NCBI RefSeq assembly: GCF_006539985.1
Contig: NZ_BJOB01000021.1
Location: 1 to 43,700, forward strand
Direction of reading: 5' to 3'
DNA length: 43,700 bases
From: Kurthia gibsonii
Lineage (GTDB): Bacteria > Bacillota > Bacilli > Bacillales_A > Planococcaceae
Positions 8,622 to 17,838 of the stretch are shown here, one piece after another; position 1 is the first letter of the stretch; the number at the start of each line of letters is the position of its first letter. Both the position numbers and the translations under genes were made by a program. The notes beneath the pieces are model-generated. The model made no database searches. It was not told the origin of the DNA and saw nothing but the letters and a program-made list of their open reading frames with translations.

Positions 8622-9190
8622 ATATTGCTGGTGTCGTATTAGCTGGCGGACAGTCCTCTCGCTTTGGTCGTCCTAAAATGTTTGAACCCTTACATGATGT
8701 ACCACTTTATCAATATAGTCTTCAATCCTTGAAAGAAAATCAATTGTCACGTTATATCATCGCAACAAATGATGATCTACTCCCCTTCTTTCAACCAGAC
8801 GAACAATTGACATTTCTCATTGAAAAAACAAAACATCAAGGACCTCTTTTCGTACTACATGAACTGCTTCAAACATTCAAAGAAGTCGATTGGTTCTTTT
8901 TAATCGCGGCAGATATGCCTTATATGACAGCTGATTTTGTTCAAAAAATGTTGCATGAGATAGACGAATCATACGATGCCATCATTCCAAAACAACATGA
9001 ACGCATCCAACCACTCGCTGGTTTATACCATCGAAAGATTTTAGAAAAAACCGCGGAACTCATCGCACAAGAGCGACGAAGTATGAAGGCTTTGCTCGAC
9101 CTCATCCATGTCCATTACATCCCATTCTCGGATAACGAGCGTGTATTTACAAACATTAACTACGAACAAGATTTACCAAAAGGAGATTAA
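8618..9190 (+). CDS. mobA: Molybdenum cofactor guanylyltransferase MobA
   Basis: It transfers GMP from GTP to the molybdenum cofactor, making the guanine-dinucleotide form used by formate dehydrogenases. The nucleotidyltransferase loop is VVLAGGQSSRFGRPKM (near residue 5), and FLIAADMPYMTADFV holds the metal-binding Asp. PLAGLYHRKIL and RRSMKALLD are C-terminal family features. 190 residues. The common family loop has Arg-Met-Gly and Asp-Lys; here it reads RFGRPK, an accepted variant. Start coupled to moaB. Confidence 0.92.
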   Translation: MNIAGVVLAGGQSSRFGRPKMFEPLHDVPLYQYSLQSLKENQLSRYIIATNDDLLPFFQPDEQLTFLIEKTKHQGPLFVLHELLQTFKEVDWFFLIAADMPYMTADFVQKMLHEIDESYDAIIPKQHERIQPLAGLYHRKILEKTAELIAQERRSMKALLDLIHVHYIPFSDNERVFTNINYEQDLPKGD

Positions 9191-9193
9191 CTT

Positions 9194-9676
9194 ATGACAA
9201 ACTTTACACATTGGAACGACGAAGGTAGACCGAAAATGGTCGATATTTCAGATAAAGATATTTCAAAACGCACAGCGATTGCACGCAGTACGATTACACT
9301 ATCAGACGAAGTGTACGAAGCCATTCAAAATGGTGGTATTAAAAAAGGCGATCCAACACAAGTGGCACAAATCGCTGGAATTATGGGTGCAAAGAAAACG
9401 TCCGATATAATCCCGATGTGTCATCCAATTATGTTACAAGGTACAGATTTTACATTCGATTATCAAAAAGCAGAACAAGGCTATGAACTGCATATCGAAG
9501 TAGCAGTCAAATGTAGCGGTAAAACAGGTGTTGAGATGGAAGCACTAACAGCTGTTTCGATTGCGGCACTGACATTCTACGATATGTGTAAAGCAGTTGA
9601 TAAATCGATGGTGATTAAAGAAACCTATTTAGTTCAAAAAACGGGTGGTAAAAGCGGCGTTTATAATCATCAATAA
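9194..9676 (+). CDS. moaC: Cyclic pyranopterin monophosphate synthase MoaC
   Basis: It converts the MoaA product 3',8-cyclo-dihydro-GTP into cyclic pyranopterin monophosphate. 160 residues with the classic motifs [48 protein letters not shown] and [13 protein letters not shown]. The start follows AAAAGGAG. MoaA is not in this operon but in the separate leftward fdhD operon, so the first two steps of the pathway are transcribed apart. A terminator follows directly. Confidence 0.96.
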   Translation: MTNFTHWNDEGRPKMVDISDKDISKRTAIARSTITLSDEVYEAIQNGGIKKGDPTQVAQIAGIMGAKKTSDIIPMCHPIMLQGTDFTFDYQKAEQGYELHIEVAVKCSGKTGVEMEALTAVSIAALTFYDMCKAVDKSMVIKETYLVQKTGGKSGVYNHQ

Positions 9677-9684
9677 AAAGAGAG

Positions 9685-9716
9685 AGGCAAAGGTGAAATA
9701 CCTTGCCCCTTTTTTA
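9685..9716 (+). terminator. Terminator after moaC
   Basis: The stem GGCAA(A)GGT / ACCTTGCC has one bulged A and is followed by CCTTTTTT. The convergent channel gene ends at 9718, so the hairpin probably serves mainly moaC. Confidence 0.75.
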
Positions 9717-9717
9717 T

Positions 9718-10500
9718 TTATTTTGTTGCTGCTTTTTTCTTGTTGTACGCTACAAAGTAGATTGCACCAACAAAGATTGCGCCACCCACTACATTACCTA
9801 AGAATGCTGGTACAACATTTGAAACTAAGTCTGCCCATGTTGCATGTCCTGCGAAAATAGCTGCTGGAATAACAAACATATTGGCAACAACGTGTTGGAA
9901 ACCAAGTGTAACGAATGCCATGACTGGGAACCAAATACCGACAATTTTCCCGATGAAGTCTTGTGCACCGAATGATAGCCATACAGCTAAACATACTAAC
10001 CAGTTACAACCGATTCCTGATACGAATGTATGTAGGAATGAATCCCCAATTTTAGCGTCTGCGACAGCAATTGTCTTATCTAAAAATGGACCTGTCTCTG
10101 TTAATCCTAAAAAATGACCGAAAGCAAATGCCACAAATAAAGCACCTAATAAGTTGGCTAGTGTTACCCAGAACCAGTTAATACATAATTGCGTGAATGT
10201 GATTTTTCTTGCGTATAATGCTAAAGGTACGGTCATCATATTACCAGTGATTAAATCAGCCCCTGCTAATAAGACAAGAATCAAACCAAGTGGGAAGACA
10301 GAAGCTCCAATTAATGTGATGAAGCTTCCCCACTCTGCTGGCATAGCTGCCATAACACGAATATCTAATAAAAATCCTAATGCGATAAATGCGCCGCCTA
10401 AAAAACCAAGAACGAGCATTTTTTTGATTGGTGATGCGACTTTCTCGACACCAACATTTACAGCAATTTCTGCGATTTCTGCAGGTTTATTAAAACTCAT
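9718..10500 (-). CDS. Formate/nitrite transporter (FNT) family channel
   Basis: A pentameric membrane channel for small monovalent anions. 260 residues, six hydrophobic segments. AGADLITGNMMTVPLAL is the omega-loop region, and GFQHVVANMFVIPAAIF holds the conserved central His that gates the pore. It is the last gene of the leftward DUF2294-fdhD-moaA operon beside a formate dehydrogenase, so formate is the more likely substrate than nitrite (FocA/FdhC role). Substrate is inferred from context only. Confidence 0.88.
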   Translation of the reverse strand: MSFNKPAEIAEIAVNVGVEKVASPIKKMLVLGFLGGAFIALGFLLDIRVMAAMPAEWGSFITLIGASVFPLGLILVLLAGADLITGNMMTVPLALYARKITFTQLCINWFWVTLANLLGALFVAFAFGHFLGLTETGPFLDKTIAVADAKIGDSFLHTFVSGIGCNWLVCLAVWLSFGAQDFIGKIVGIWFPVMAFVTLGFQHVVANMFVIPAAIFAGHATWADLVSNVVPAFLGNVVGGAIFVGAIYFVAYNKKKAATK

Positions 10501-10529
10501 AACTTCTTACATCTCCTCAAATTTGTACA

Positions 10530-11546
10530 TTATCCACCGATATGAGACATCTCGATTTTATGTTTCTTTCTCTCTTTCATCGTCTGCTCATTTCGTTCAT
10601 CTGAATAACGATCGTTTCTGTTTTCCCAAACATGTGAAATCTGTTTTAATACGATTTCATCATCTTCTTCATTGCGAATTAAGTCTCGTAAATCCGTTCC
10701 TTTTGTCGCAAATAAACATGTGTATAACTTCCCTTCAGCCGAAATACGCGCACGTGAACATGTAGAGCAAAATGAGTCGGTAACAGATGATATGACACCA
10801 ATCTCTGTCTTTTGATCTGCGTATTCAAAGCGGGATGCGACCTCCCCTGTATAGTTCGGGTCAATCGGTTGAATGGGCGAAAAAGCATTTACTTTTTCAA
10901 CAATCTCTTTTTTCGAAACAACATCATCTAAACGCCAGCCATTTGAATTTCCAACATCCATATATTCAATATAGCGAAGAATATGTTGTCTCTCCTTGAA
11001 GAAAGCAGCCATCTGTTCAATATCTTGATCATTGACTCCCTTCTTCACCACCATATTAATCTTCACTTGAAGTCCTACTTCAGCGGCTTTTTCAATACCT
11101 TCTAAAACAGTTTTCACTCGACCACGTCGACCATTCATCTCAAAGAATCGATCCTCATCTAATGAATCCAAGCTAATCGACACTCTTTGTAAACCTGCAT
11201 CTTTTAAAGGTTGGGCGAATTTTTTTAATAGTGTCCCGTTCGTCGTCATCGCAATATCTTTCACACCTTCTACAGCGTCAATCATGTGAATAAGTGTAGG
11301 TAAGTCTTTTCGTAATAAAGGTTCTCCACCTGTAATCCGAATTTTTTCAACTCCGAGCGATACAAATACTTTTACCAGTCTTTGAATTTCTTCAAAACTG
11401 AGGATTTTATCGTGTGGTAAAAAGGCATAATCAGGTCCAAATACTTCTGCTGGCATACAGTAGCTACAACGAAAATTACAACGATCTGTTACGGATATTC
11501 GTAAATCCCTAAGCGGTCTTTGAAGTTGGTCTTTAACATGATTCAT
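10530..11546 (-). CDS. moaA: GTP 3',8-cyclase MoaA
   Basis: A radical-SAM enzyme that starts molybdopterin synthesis by cyclising GTP. The N-terminal [4Fe-4S] motif is Cys23-x3-Cys27-x2-Cys30 (CNFRCSYC). The second cluster comes from the C-terminal [19 protein letters not shown] pattern, and the Gly-Gly tail needed for activity is present (SHIGG). 338 residues, normal length. [13 protein letters not shown] is the SAM-binding GGE motif. The start follows GGAGGAATTTCAT. It is in an operon behind fdhD and before the channel gene. Confidence 0.96.
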   Translation of the reverse strand: MNHVKDQLQRPLRDLRISVTDRCNFRCSYCMPAEVFGPDYAFLPHDKILSFEEIQRLVKVFVSLGVEKIRITGGEPLLRKDLPTLIHMIDAVEGVKDIAMTTNGTLLKKFAQPLKDAGLQRVSISLDSLDEDRFFEMNGRRGRVKTVLEGIEKAAEVGLQVKINMVVKKGVNDQDIEQMAAFFKERQHILRYIEYMDVGNSNGWRLDDVVSKKEIVEKVNAFSPIQPIDPNYTGEVASRFEYADQKTEIGVISSVTDSFCSTCSRARISAEGKLYTCLFATKGTDLRDLIRNEEDDEIVLKQISHVWENRNDRYSDERNEQTMKERKKHKIEMSHIGG

Positions 11547-11576
11547 ATGAAATTCCTCCTTCTTTTTTCATCCAAA

Positions 11577-12377
11577 TTAACATTCGTCTTGTAATTGAAT
11601 GCGTTCTTGATGTGTATATACATTCATTCCCTCTTTTCGAATGAAGCCTACTGTTGTAATACCTAAATGGTCTGCTAATTCTAAAGCCAAAGCGGTTGGT
11701 GCAGATTTTGATAAGACGATTTCACAGCCAATTTTAGATACTTTCAGTAAAATTTCTGAAGAGATGCGTCCACTGAATACAATGATTTTATCTTGCATCG
11801 AGATTTGATTACGTAGGCAATAACCATAAATTTTATCGAGTGCATTATGACGACCGATATCCATACGACTTAACACGATACCTGAAGCATCACAGAGTGC
11901 AGCATTATGCACACCGCCTGTTTCCTGAAAAATTGTCGCATCATTTTGCATGTCATGCATGAGACGATGACATTCTTCTGGTGTAACGCGCACATGTACT
12001 TCTTCCATCTTCTTTGCCACTAAAGCGTCATTCGCAAAGACAAATCCTTGACGACTTGCACCACAACACGATGTAATGTAGCGCTTATTTTGCATCTGTT
12101 GGAAATATGGATTGACACGTTTTGTTTTCACATGAACGAACCCGTCTTTCTCTTGATGCCAAATTTGTTCAATATCATCAAAATCTCGAATGACACGTTC
12201 AGAAGCTAGGTAGCCAATAACCATATCTTCTACATATTCAGGTGTACAAACCATCGTGACAAATTCTTCTTGGTTTACTTTTACAGTAACCGCGTATTCT
12301 GTCACAATCGTATCTTCCATTTCTTCCGCATTATTTCTCACAATACGAAGAACATTTCTTTTTACTGTGTTTTCCAT
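11577..12377 (-). CDS. fdhD: Formate dehydrogenase sulfurtransferase FdhD
   Basis: It transfers sulfur to the molybdenum bis-MGD cofactor before insertion into formate dehydrogenase. 266 residues. The reactive cysteine region is TSCCGASRQGFVFANDAL. GGVHNAALCDASGIVLSRMD, then GRHNALDKIYG and FSGRISSEILLKVSKIGCEI match the nucleotide/cofactor-binding fold. The ATG was chosen because AGGGAG lies eight bases before it; the longer frame (to 12485) runs into the preceding gene. It serves the divergently encoded FdhA. Confidence 0.94.
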   Translation of the reverse strand: MENTVKRNVLRIVRNNAEEMEDTIVTEYAVTVKVNQEEFVTMVCTPEYVEDMVIGYLASERVIRDFDDIEQIWHQEKDGFVHVKTKRVNPYFQQMQNKRYITSCCGASRQGFVFANDALVAKKMEEVHVRVTPEECHRLMHDMQNDATIFQETGGVHNAALCDASGIVLSRMDIGRHNALDKIYGYCLRNQISMQDKIIVFSGRISSEILLKVSKIGCEIVLSKSAPTALALELADHLGITTVGFIRKEGMNVYTHQERIQLQDEC

Positions 12378-12390
12378 CTGGCATCTCCCT

Positions 12391-12738
12391 CTACTCCGTA
12401 ATATTGTCCTCAAAGACAAAAACAGAAATGGCAATATCCTCTTCAATTTTAATATCAGAGAAAAGGTGAACAAGCTTAGAACCAACTAACTCCTCCATGC
12501 CATCAGGTGTTTTTTCAGCATATAAATCTTGAATCATCGAAGTTCTCGCAGCGTGAACCATTTTAAGTCCTTCTGGCGAATTTGCGATGAATTTTTCCGT
12601 TGGTGTGATATTTCCCACCAATGTCGATACTGCCATATTCTCCACAAAAACGGTGTGAATTCGTTCTGGACCTTTACCGAATAAATCCTTTCGTAGCTTA
12701 CGAATAATATCATTAAACGCATGAATTTTTTGAGACAT
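12391..12738 (-). CDS. DUF2294 domain protein
   Basis: 115 residues, a small soluble protein of the DUF2294 family, recognised by GKGPERIHTVFVENMAVSTL, GNITPTEKFIA and HAARTSMIQDLY. The biochemical role is not known to me. It is the first gene of the operon DUF2294-fdhD-moaA-FNT channel, thirteen bases before fdhD, which ties it to formate dehydrogenase. The start was set at the third in-frame ATG because GAGGAG overlaps the first two. Confidence 0.8.
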   Translation of the reverse strand: MSQKIHAFNDIIRKLRKDLFGKGPERIHTVFVENMAVSTLVGNITPTEKFIANSPEGLKMVHAARTSMIQDLYAEKTPDGMEELVGSKLVHLFSDIKIEEDIAISVFVFEDNITE

Positions 12739-12853
12739 ATTAACCATTCTCCTCACATGTTTTTACTTGATTTTACCATTTCAACGACGAGCCCACCCTT
12801 ACAATTGGTTAATGATAAAGCAACTCCTCAAAAATTTAAAGAGCTTTTTTTAT

Positions 12854-12868
12854 TGATAATAATTCTCA
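12854..12868. promoter_or_regulatory. Fur-box-like palindrome
   Basis: TGATAATAATTCTCA differs at one position from the 7-1-7 Fur consensus TGATAATNATTATCA. The symmetry extends outward to ATTGA...TCAAT. It lies 24 bp before the TTGTGT element of the rightward promoter. Iron control would suit an iron-sulfur-rich formate dehydrogenase locus, but this is inference. Confidence 0.5.
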
Positions 12869-12892
12869 ATAAAGAATATTTCTCGGATGATA

Positions 12893-12921
12893 TTGTGTAA
12901 TCGGATGAATAGGTCTATAAT
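12893..12921 (+). promoter_or_regulatory. Rightward promoter
   Basis: TTGTGT, a 17-base spacer and a perfect TATAAT (12916-12921). Transcription would start near 12928 and run about 200 bases to the terminator ending near 13137. Confidence 0.55.
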
Positions 12922-12933
12922 TGTGTCAGTTAT

Positions 12934-13032
12934 ATGGATTTTTCTTTTCGTTATGATTTTTGGGATTTTCTTATTCCATTCGAATGGGTAAATGCTATTT
13001 TTCTTAACGATGAGTTAAATCTAACAATTTAA
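12934..13032 (+). other. Possible leaderless 32-codon reading frame
   Basis: An ATG only about six bases after the predicted transcript start opens MDFSFRYDFWDFLIPFEWVN and on to TAA. There is no ribosome binding site, so it would be leaderless. The peptide is very rich in Phe, Trp and Asp. It may be chance in T-rich sequence; alternatively the stretch is just part of a non-coding RNA. Confidence 0.2.
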
Positions 13033-13071
13033 AAAGTAGATTGGATTTTTAGCAAGAGATGCTAAGAATTT

Positions 13072-13137
13072 TATCCACCATGTCTAATCAACATACAAAC
13101 ATTTTGTGTGTTGATTCATGGTGGATTTTTTTTACAA
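13072..13137 (+). terminator. Long terminator upstream of fdhA
   Basis: The outer arms ATCCACCATG / CATGGTGGAT and inner arms ATCAACATACA / TGTGTGTTGAT form a stem of over 20 bp, followed by TTTTTTTT on the plus strand only. It ends a short transcript from the 12.9-kb promoter. It could be conditional (attenuation), since fdhA begins 170 bp later. Confidence 0.75.
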
Positions 13138-13308
13138 AGTTTCGATACACAGATCATCACTTGTTTATTTATTTTGTGGAATTTAGGGAATAGAAATACA
13201 TAACAAGATAAATTTTTAAAAAAAGCTCATTTTTTCTATTCTCTCATTTTTTTCAAAATGAACGCGCTGATGATAACGTATCAAAATACAAAACGGAGGA
13301 ACTAGCCC

Positions 13309-16245
13309 ATGACACAAATCAAAATTAACGGTTTGCCTTATGACGTTGAACCAGATGCAACGATTCTTGAGACAATCAATAAATACAACATCGAACATCC
13401 ACAAGTATGTTATGTACCTTCAGTTGATCCCATTAAGACATGTGATACTTGTATCGTCGAAGTAGACGGTCAACTTGTACGCTCATGTTCAACAAAAGCG
13501 GTCGACGGTATGAACATTCAACTCGACTCCCCTAATGCTAAAGGTGCACAAACAGAAGCGATGGATCGTTTACTCGAAAACCATATGTTATATTGCACAG
13601 TTTGCGATAACAACAATGGCAACTGTACATTGCACAACACAACTGAAATGATGGGTATTGAACATCAAAAATATCCATTCTCTCCAAAAGAAGAACCAGA
13701 GAATGCAGTAGATAGCTCTCACCCATTCTACCGTTACGATGCCAACCAATGTATCGCTTGCGGTCAATGTGTTGAAGTATGTCAAAACCTACAAGTTAAC
13801 GAAACATTATCACTGGATTGGGAAGCTGAACGTCCTCGTGTTATTTGGGATGAAGGCGTCGACATTAACGATTCTTCATGTGTAAGTTGTGGTCAATGTG
13901 TAACAGTATGTCCATGTAACGCACTAATGGAAAAATCAATGCTTGGTGAAGCTGGCTTCATGACAAGTATTAAACAAGATACATTAGAACCAATGATTGA
14001 TTTAATCAAAGAAGTAGAACCAGGTTATAGCGGTATTTTTGCAATTTCTGAAATTGAAGCAGCGATGCGTAGTAAACGTACAAAGAAAACAAAAACAGTT
14101 TGTACATTCTGTGGTGTTGGTTGTTCATTCGAAGTTTGGACAAAAGGTCGTAAAATCTTAAAAGTTCAACCTTCTGAAGGACCTGTTAATGCCATCTCAA
14201 CTTGTGTGAAAGGTAAATTCGGTTGGGACTTCGTCAACTCAGAAGAACGTATTACAAAACCATTAATCCGTAAAAACGATGAATTCGTTGAATCATCTTG
14301 GGATGAAGCACTTGATTTAATCGCTACAAAATTGGGCGGTATTCAAAAAGAACATGGTCCTGGCTCTGTTGGATTCATTTCTTCTTCAAAAATTACAAAC
14401 GAAGAAAACTACTTAATTCAAAAAATGGCGCGCCAATTATTCGAAACGAATGATGTCGATAACTGTTCACGCTATTGTCAATCACCTGCTTCAGACGGTT
14501 TACAACGTACAGTTGGTATCGGTGGTGACGCAGGTACGATTAAAGACATTGCAAAAGCAGGCTTAGTTATTATCATTGGTGCAAACCCAGCAGAAGGACA
14601 CCCTGTTTTAGCAACACGCGTAAAACGTGCACATAAATTACACGGTCAAAAATTAATCGTTTCGGACGTTCGTAAAAACGAAATGGCAGAGCGCTCAGAC
14701 ATTTACATGCATCCAAACCAAGGTACAGACCAAGTATGGTTAATGGCTGTTACAAAATACATCATCGACCAAGGTTGGCATGATGAAGCGTTCATCCAAA
14801 ACAATGTGAATTTCTATGAAGAATTCAAACAAGTTCTTGATAAATACACACTTGAATACGCTGAAAAAGAAACAGGTATTTCAAAAGAGACATTAATCGA
14901 AGTAGCGAAGATGATTAAAGAAGCAGACGGTACATGTGTACTGTGGGGTATGGGTGTTACACAAAATAACGGTGGTTCTTATACTTCAGCAGCTATCTCA
15001 AACTTACTACTTGCGACAGGTAACTACCGTCGTCCAGGCGCAGGTGCTTATCCATTACGTGGTCACAATAACGTACAAGGTGCTTGTGATATGGGTACAT
15101 TACCAAATGTATTACCGGGTTACCAAAAAGTAACGGACGATGCAGCGCGTCAAAAATTCGAAGAAGCATATGGCTCAAAAATCCCAGCTGAACCTGGTCG
15201 TACAAACATGGCAATGCTTGATGCGATTACAGATGGCGATATGAAGGCGATGTATTTAGTTGGGGAAGATATGGCATTAGTAGACTGTGATTCAAACCAC
15301 GTCGATTATGTATTATCACAACTTGAATTCTTCGTTGTACAAGATTGCTTCCTATCACGTACAGCTCAATATGCAGATGTCATCTTACCAGCATCTCCAT
15401 CACTTGAAAAAGAAGGTACATTCACAAATACAGAACGTCGTGTTCAACGTCTATATCAAGTACTTCCATCTCTTGGAGAATCAAAACCAGACTGGGTTAT
15501 TCTACAAGATGTAGCACGTCGTTTAGGTGCTGATTGGAACTACAGCCATCCAAGTGAAATCTTCGCTGAAATGGCAAGCTTAACACCATTCTTTGCACAA
15601 GCAAACTATGACGTTCTTGAAAACTGGGGTAGCTTCTGTTGGGGTAGCCTAGATGGTAAAGATACACCACTTCTTTACGAAGATGGCTTCAACTTCCCAG
15701 ACAAAAAAGCACGCTTCGCATTAAATGACTGGATTCCACCAGTAGAATATGAAGCACAATATGATTGCTTAATTAATAACGGACGTATTTTAGAACACTT
15801 CCACGAAGGAAATATGACGAATAAATCACAAGGTATTCAATCAAAAGTACCTGAAATTTATGTCGAAGTATCACCTGAACTTGCAAAAGAACGTGGTATT
15901 GAAGAAGGTGCATTACTTCGATTAGTATCACCAAATGGCGCACTAAAATTACCAGCGTTAATTACAGACCGTGTACAAGGTAACGAACTATTCTTACCGA
16001 TGAACTCGACAAGTAAAGATTCAGCAATCAACTTCTTAACAGGTCAAACATTAGATGTGAATACATCTACACCTGCTTATAAACAAACAAAAGTACGTGT
16101 GGAAGTTTTAAAATCAAAAGGTAAATCACCGCTTCCAAGAACAAATCCACGTTCTAAAAAACGTCATCCGCAAAACGGTGTTGAAGTACAACGTAAATGG
16201 GATCGCCCAGGTTATGTACACTTAACAACGAACGGGGGAGAATAA
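13309..16245 (+). CDS. fdhA: Formate dehydrogenase catalytic subunit, cytosolic, Mo-bisMGD
   Basis: It oxidises formate to CO2. 978 residues. Domains: an N-terminal [2Fe-2S] ferredoxin domain (Cys34, 45, 48, 60) and a NuoG-type His-Cys cluster (His92, Cys96, 99, 106). Two [4Fe-4S] ferredoxin motifs follow (Cys148/151/154/158 and Cys191/194/197/201). The catalytic part starts with CTFCGVGC (Cys265/268/272, plus Cys299) and binds bis-MGD. The metal ligand is Cys390 in NCSRYCQSPA, encoded by TGT, so this is the cysteine, not the selenocysteine, form. No signal peptide is visible. The start follows ACGGAGGA. The DUF1641 and Mrp genes follow. Similar to Bacillus YrhE/YjgC; the electron acceptor is unknown. 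Confidence 0.95.
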   Translation: MTQIKINGLPYDVEPDATILETINKYNIEHPQVCYVPSVDPIKTCDTCIVEVDGQLVRSCSTKAVDGMNIQLDSPNAKGAQTEAMDRLLENHMLYCTVCDNNNGNCTLHNTTEMMGIEHQKYPFSPKEEPENAVDSSHPFYRYDANQCIACGQCVEVCQNLQVNETLSLDWEAERPRVIWDEGVDINDSSCVSCGQCVTVCPCNALMEKSMLGEAGFMTSIKQDTLEPMIDLIKEVEPGYSGIFAISEIEAAMRSKRTKKTKTVCTFCGVGCSFEVWTKGRKILKVQPSEGPVNAISTCVKGKFGWDFVNSEERITKPLIRKNDEFVESSWDEALDLIATKLGGIQKEHGPGSVGFISSSKITNEENYLIQKMARQLFETNDVDNCSRYCQSPASDGLQRTVGIGGDAGTIKDIAKAGLVIIIGANPAEGHPVLATRVKRAHKLHGQKLIVSDVRKNEMAERSDIYMHPNQGTDQVWLMAVTKYIIDQGWHDEAFIQNNVNFYEEFKQVLDKYTLEYAEKETGISKETLIEVAKMIKEADGTCVLWGMGVTQNNGGSYTSAAISNLLLATGNYRRPGAGAYPLRGHNNVQGACDMGTLPNVLPGYQKVTDDAARQKFEEAYGSKIPAEPGRTNMAMLDAITDGDMKAMYLVGEDMALVDCDSNHVDYVLSQLEFFVVQDCFLSRTAQYADVILPASPSLEKEGTFTNTERRVQRLYQVLPSLGESKPDWVILQDVARRLGADWNYSHPSEIFAEMASLTPFFAQANYDVLENWGSFCWGSLDGKDTPLLYEDGFNFPDKKARFALNDWIPPVEYEAQYDCLINNGRILEHFHEGNMTNKSQGIQSKVPEIYVEVSPELAKERGIEEGALLRLVSPNGALKLPALITDRVQGNELFLPMNSTSKDSAINFLTGQTLDVNTSTPAYKQTKVRVEVLKSKGKSPLPRTNPRSKKRHPQNGVEVQRKWDRPGYVHLTTNGGE

Positions 16246-16247
16246 TT

Positions 16248-16724
16248 ATGGCTGCACCAATTAATACGATTAAAAAACAAGTTCTAACAGAAGAACAAGT
16301 AACAGAACAAAAGCTAGAAAACTTAAAGCAATTAGTGAGCGAAAACGACAGTGCCATTCAACAAATCATGCAATTGATTGGTGAACTTGATTCAATCGGC
16401 GCTTTAGAGGCAGCAAACAAAATGCTTGAAGCAAAAGAAGACGTAGCAAATATCGCATTAGGTCAATTAACAAGTAAACCTGTAACGAACATCATCAATA
16501 ACATGATGGGCGCTGCAGGGGCACTTGCCTCTTTAGATCCTGCTGTTACAACAAAGTTAGTAGCAGGTTTGATGAGTGGCGTGGACGAAGCGAACAAAGC
16601 AATCGCTGAACAAGATAAAATCAGCAAACTAAAACTCATCAAAATGATGAACGATCCAGATGTCAATCGCGCGATGAATTTCGGTATCCATTTCCTTAAA
16701 GGGCTTGGCAGTAATTTAAAATAG
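16248..16724 (+). CDS. DUF1641 protein, formate dehydrogenase partner
   Basis: 158 residues, a helical DUF1641 protein like Bacillus YrhD/YjgD, which regularly follows this type of formate dehydrogenase. Typical features are LIGELDSIGALEAANKMLEA, GAAGALASLDPAVTTKLVAG and NDPDVNRAMNFGIHFLKGLG. The start is the ATG with GGGGGAG eight bases upstream, three bases after fdhA. It is probably a small accessory subunit; its precise role is not established to my knowledge. Confidence 0.85.
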   Translation: MAAPINTIKKQVLTEEQVTEQKLENLKQLVSENDSAIQQIMQLIGELDSIGALEAANKMLEAKEDVANIALGQLTSKPVTNIINNMMGAAGALASLDPAVTTKLVAGLMSGVDEANKAIAEQDKISKLKLIKMMNDPDVNRAMNFGIHFLKGLGSNLK

Positions 16725-16742
16725 TAAGGTGGTATACCCCGT

Positions 16743-17789
16743 ATGTTAACAAAAGAAAATGTGGTGAATGCATTAAAAGACGTGCAAGATCCTGAACTTC
16801 ATAAAAGCGTTGTCGAACTAAATATGGTACGCAATGTTCAAATTGATGGTACGCATGTTTCGTTAGAAGTAGTGCTAACAATTAAAGGTTGTCCGCTAAA
16901 AGCTAAAATCCAACAAGACGTGGAAGATGCATTAAAAGCAATCGGCGCAACAGAAGTAGCATTACAATTCGGTACAATGACCGATGAAGAACGCATGGCT
17001 TTAACTGCTTCGTTAAAAACACAAAACGTCAACAAGCAAGGTATGCCGAAAATGTTAGAACCCGATTCAGGTGTACAATTTATCGCCATCACAAGTGGTA
17101 AAGGTGGCGTAGGTAAATCAACCGTAACGATTAACCTAGCGACTGCACTTGCGAGACTTGGCAAACGTGTTGGGATTGTGGACGCTGATATTTATGGCTT
17201 TAGTATTCCTGCTATGATGCGTACACAGCAAAAACCGACGATGATTGACCAAACAGCGATTCCTGTAGAAGTAGCAGGTGTTAAAATTATGTCGATGGGC
17301 TTCTATACAAAAGACAATCAACCTGTGATGTGGCGTGGACCAATGCTAAATAAATGGATTCGTAACTTCCTTGTAAACACACATTGGGGCGAACTCGATT
17401 ATTTACTAATTGACCTACCACCAGGAACAGGAGATGTCGCAATCGATGTCGCGGCGATGATTCCACAAGCAAAAGAAATCATCGTCACAACACCACATAA
17501 CACCGCATCATACGTTGCATCTCGTGCAGGTATGATGGCCATTCATACAAAACATGAAGTGTTAGGTGTCGTTGAAAACATGGCATACTTTGAAACACCA
17601 GATGGTCAAAAGAACTATATTCTAGGTCAAGGTGGCGGCGACAACCTTGCACGCTCACTAAAATGTGAGGTTATCGCACGCGTACCATTCGCAAAACCAG
17701 AAGAAAATCTTGGCTCATCGATTTACGATGAAGACTCTGTCGTAGGTGAAGTATTCACAAACCTTGCAGAAGACATCATTTATAGCTAA
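16743..17789 (+). CDS. Mrp/ApbC/SalA-family P-loop ATPase
   Basis: 348 residues. An N-terminal MIP18/DUF59 domain (about residues 1-75, with DPEL and KGCPLK) precedes a MinD-like ATPase. It has the deviant Walker A SGKGGVGKST (118-127), DADIYGFSIPAMM and DLPPGTGDVAID. Mrp proteins that carry iron-sulfur clusters usually have a CxxC after ENM.YF; here the sequence is VENMAYFETPDGQKNYILG with no CxxC, as in Bacillus SalA. It lies 18 bp behind the DUF1641 gene, so it may help load iron-sulfur clusters into the cluster-rich FdhA, or be a SalA-like regulator. Context favours the first, the missing Cys pair the second. Confidence 0.85.
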   Translation: MLTKENVVNALKDVQDPELHKSVVELNMVRNVQIDGTHVSLEVVLTIKGCPLKAKIQQDVEDALKAIGATEVALQFGTMTDEERMALTASLKTQNVNKQGMPKMLEPDSGVQFIAITSGKGGVGKSTVTINLATALARLGKRVGIVDADIYGFSIPAMMRTQQKPTMIDQTAIPVEVAGVKIMSMGFYTKDNQPVMWRGPMLNKWIRNFLVNTHWGELDYLLIDLPPGTGDVAIDVAAMIPQAKEIIVTTPHNTASYVASRAGMMAIHTKHEVLGVVENMAYFETPDGQKNYILGQGGGDNLARSLKCEVIARVPFAKPEENLGSSIYDEDSVVGEVFTNLAEDIIYS

Positions 17790-17793
17790 TTTA

Positions 17794-17838
17794 AAAACAG
17801 GTTGGAACATATACACTATGCTTCCAACCTGTTTTTTA
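17794..17838 (+). terminator. Terminator after the fdhA operon
   Basis: The 14-bp stem AAAACAGGTTGGAA / TTCCAACCTGTTTT is followed by TT and ATTATT. It can also act on the minus strand for the convergent 17839 gene. Confidence 0.85.

Larger units (their letters stand above)
12757..13308. promoter_or_regulatory. Control region between fdhD operon and fdhA
   Basis: 552 bp without a large gene. It holds a Fur-box-like palindrome (12854-12868), a consensus-like rightward promoter (12893-12921), a 32-codon frame (12934-13032), a long rightward terminator (13072-13137) and a TGATA-ACG-TATCA palindrome (13271-13283) just before the fdhA ribosome binding site. No convincing promoter for fdhA itself was found between the terminator and the start. 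Confidence 0.5.

Noticed and set aside
14470-14480. Selenocysteine formate dehydrogenase
   Set aside because: The metal-ligand codon is TGT (14476-14478), a plain cysteine; no in-frame TGA interrupts the gene.
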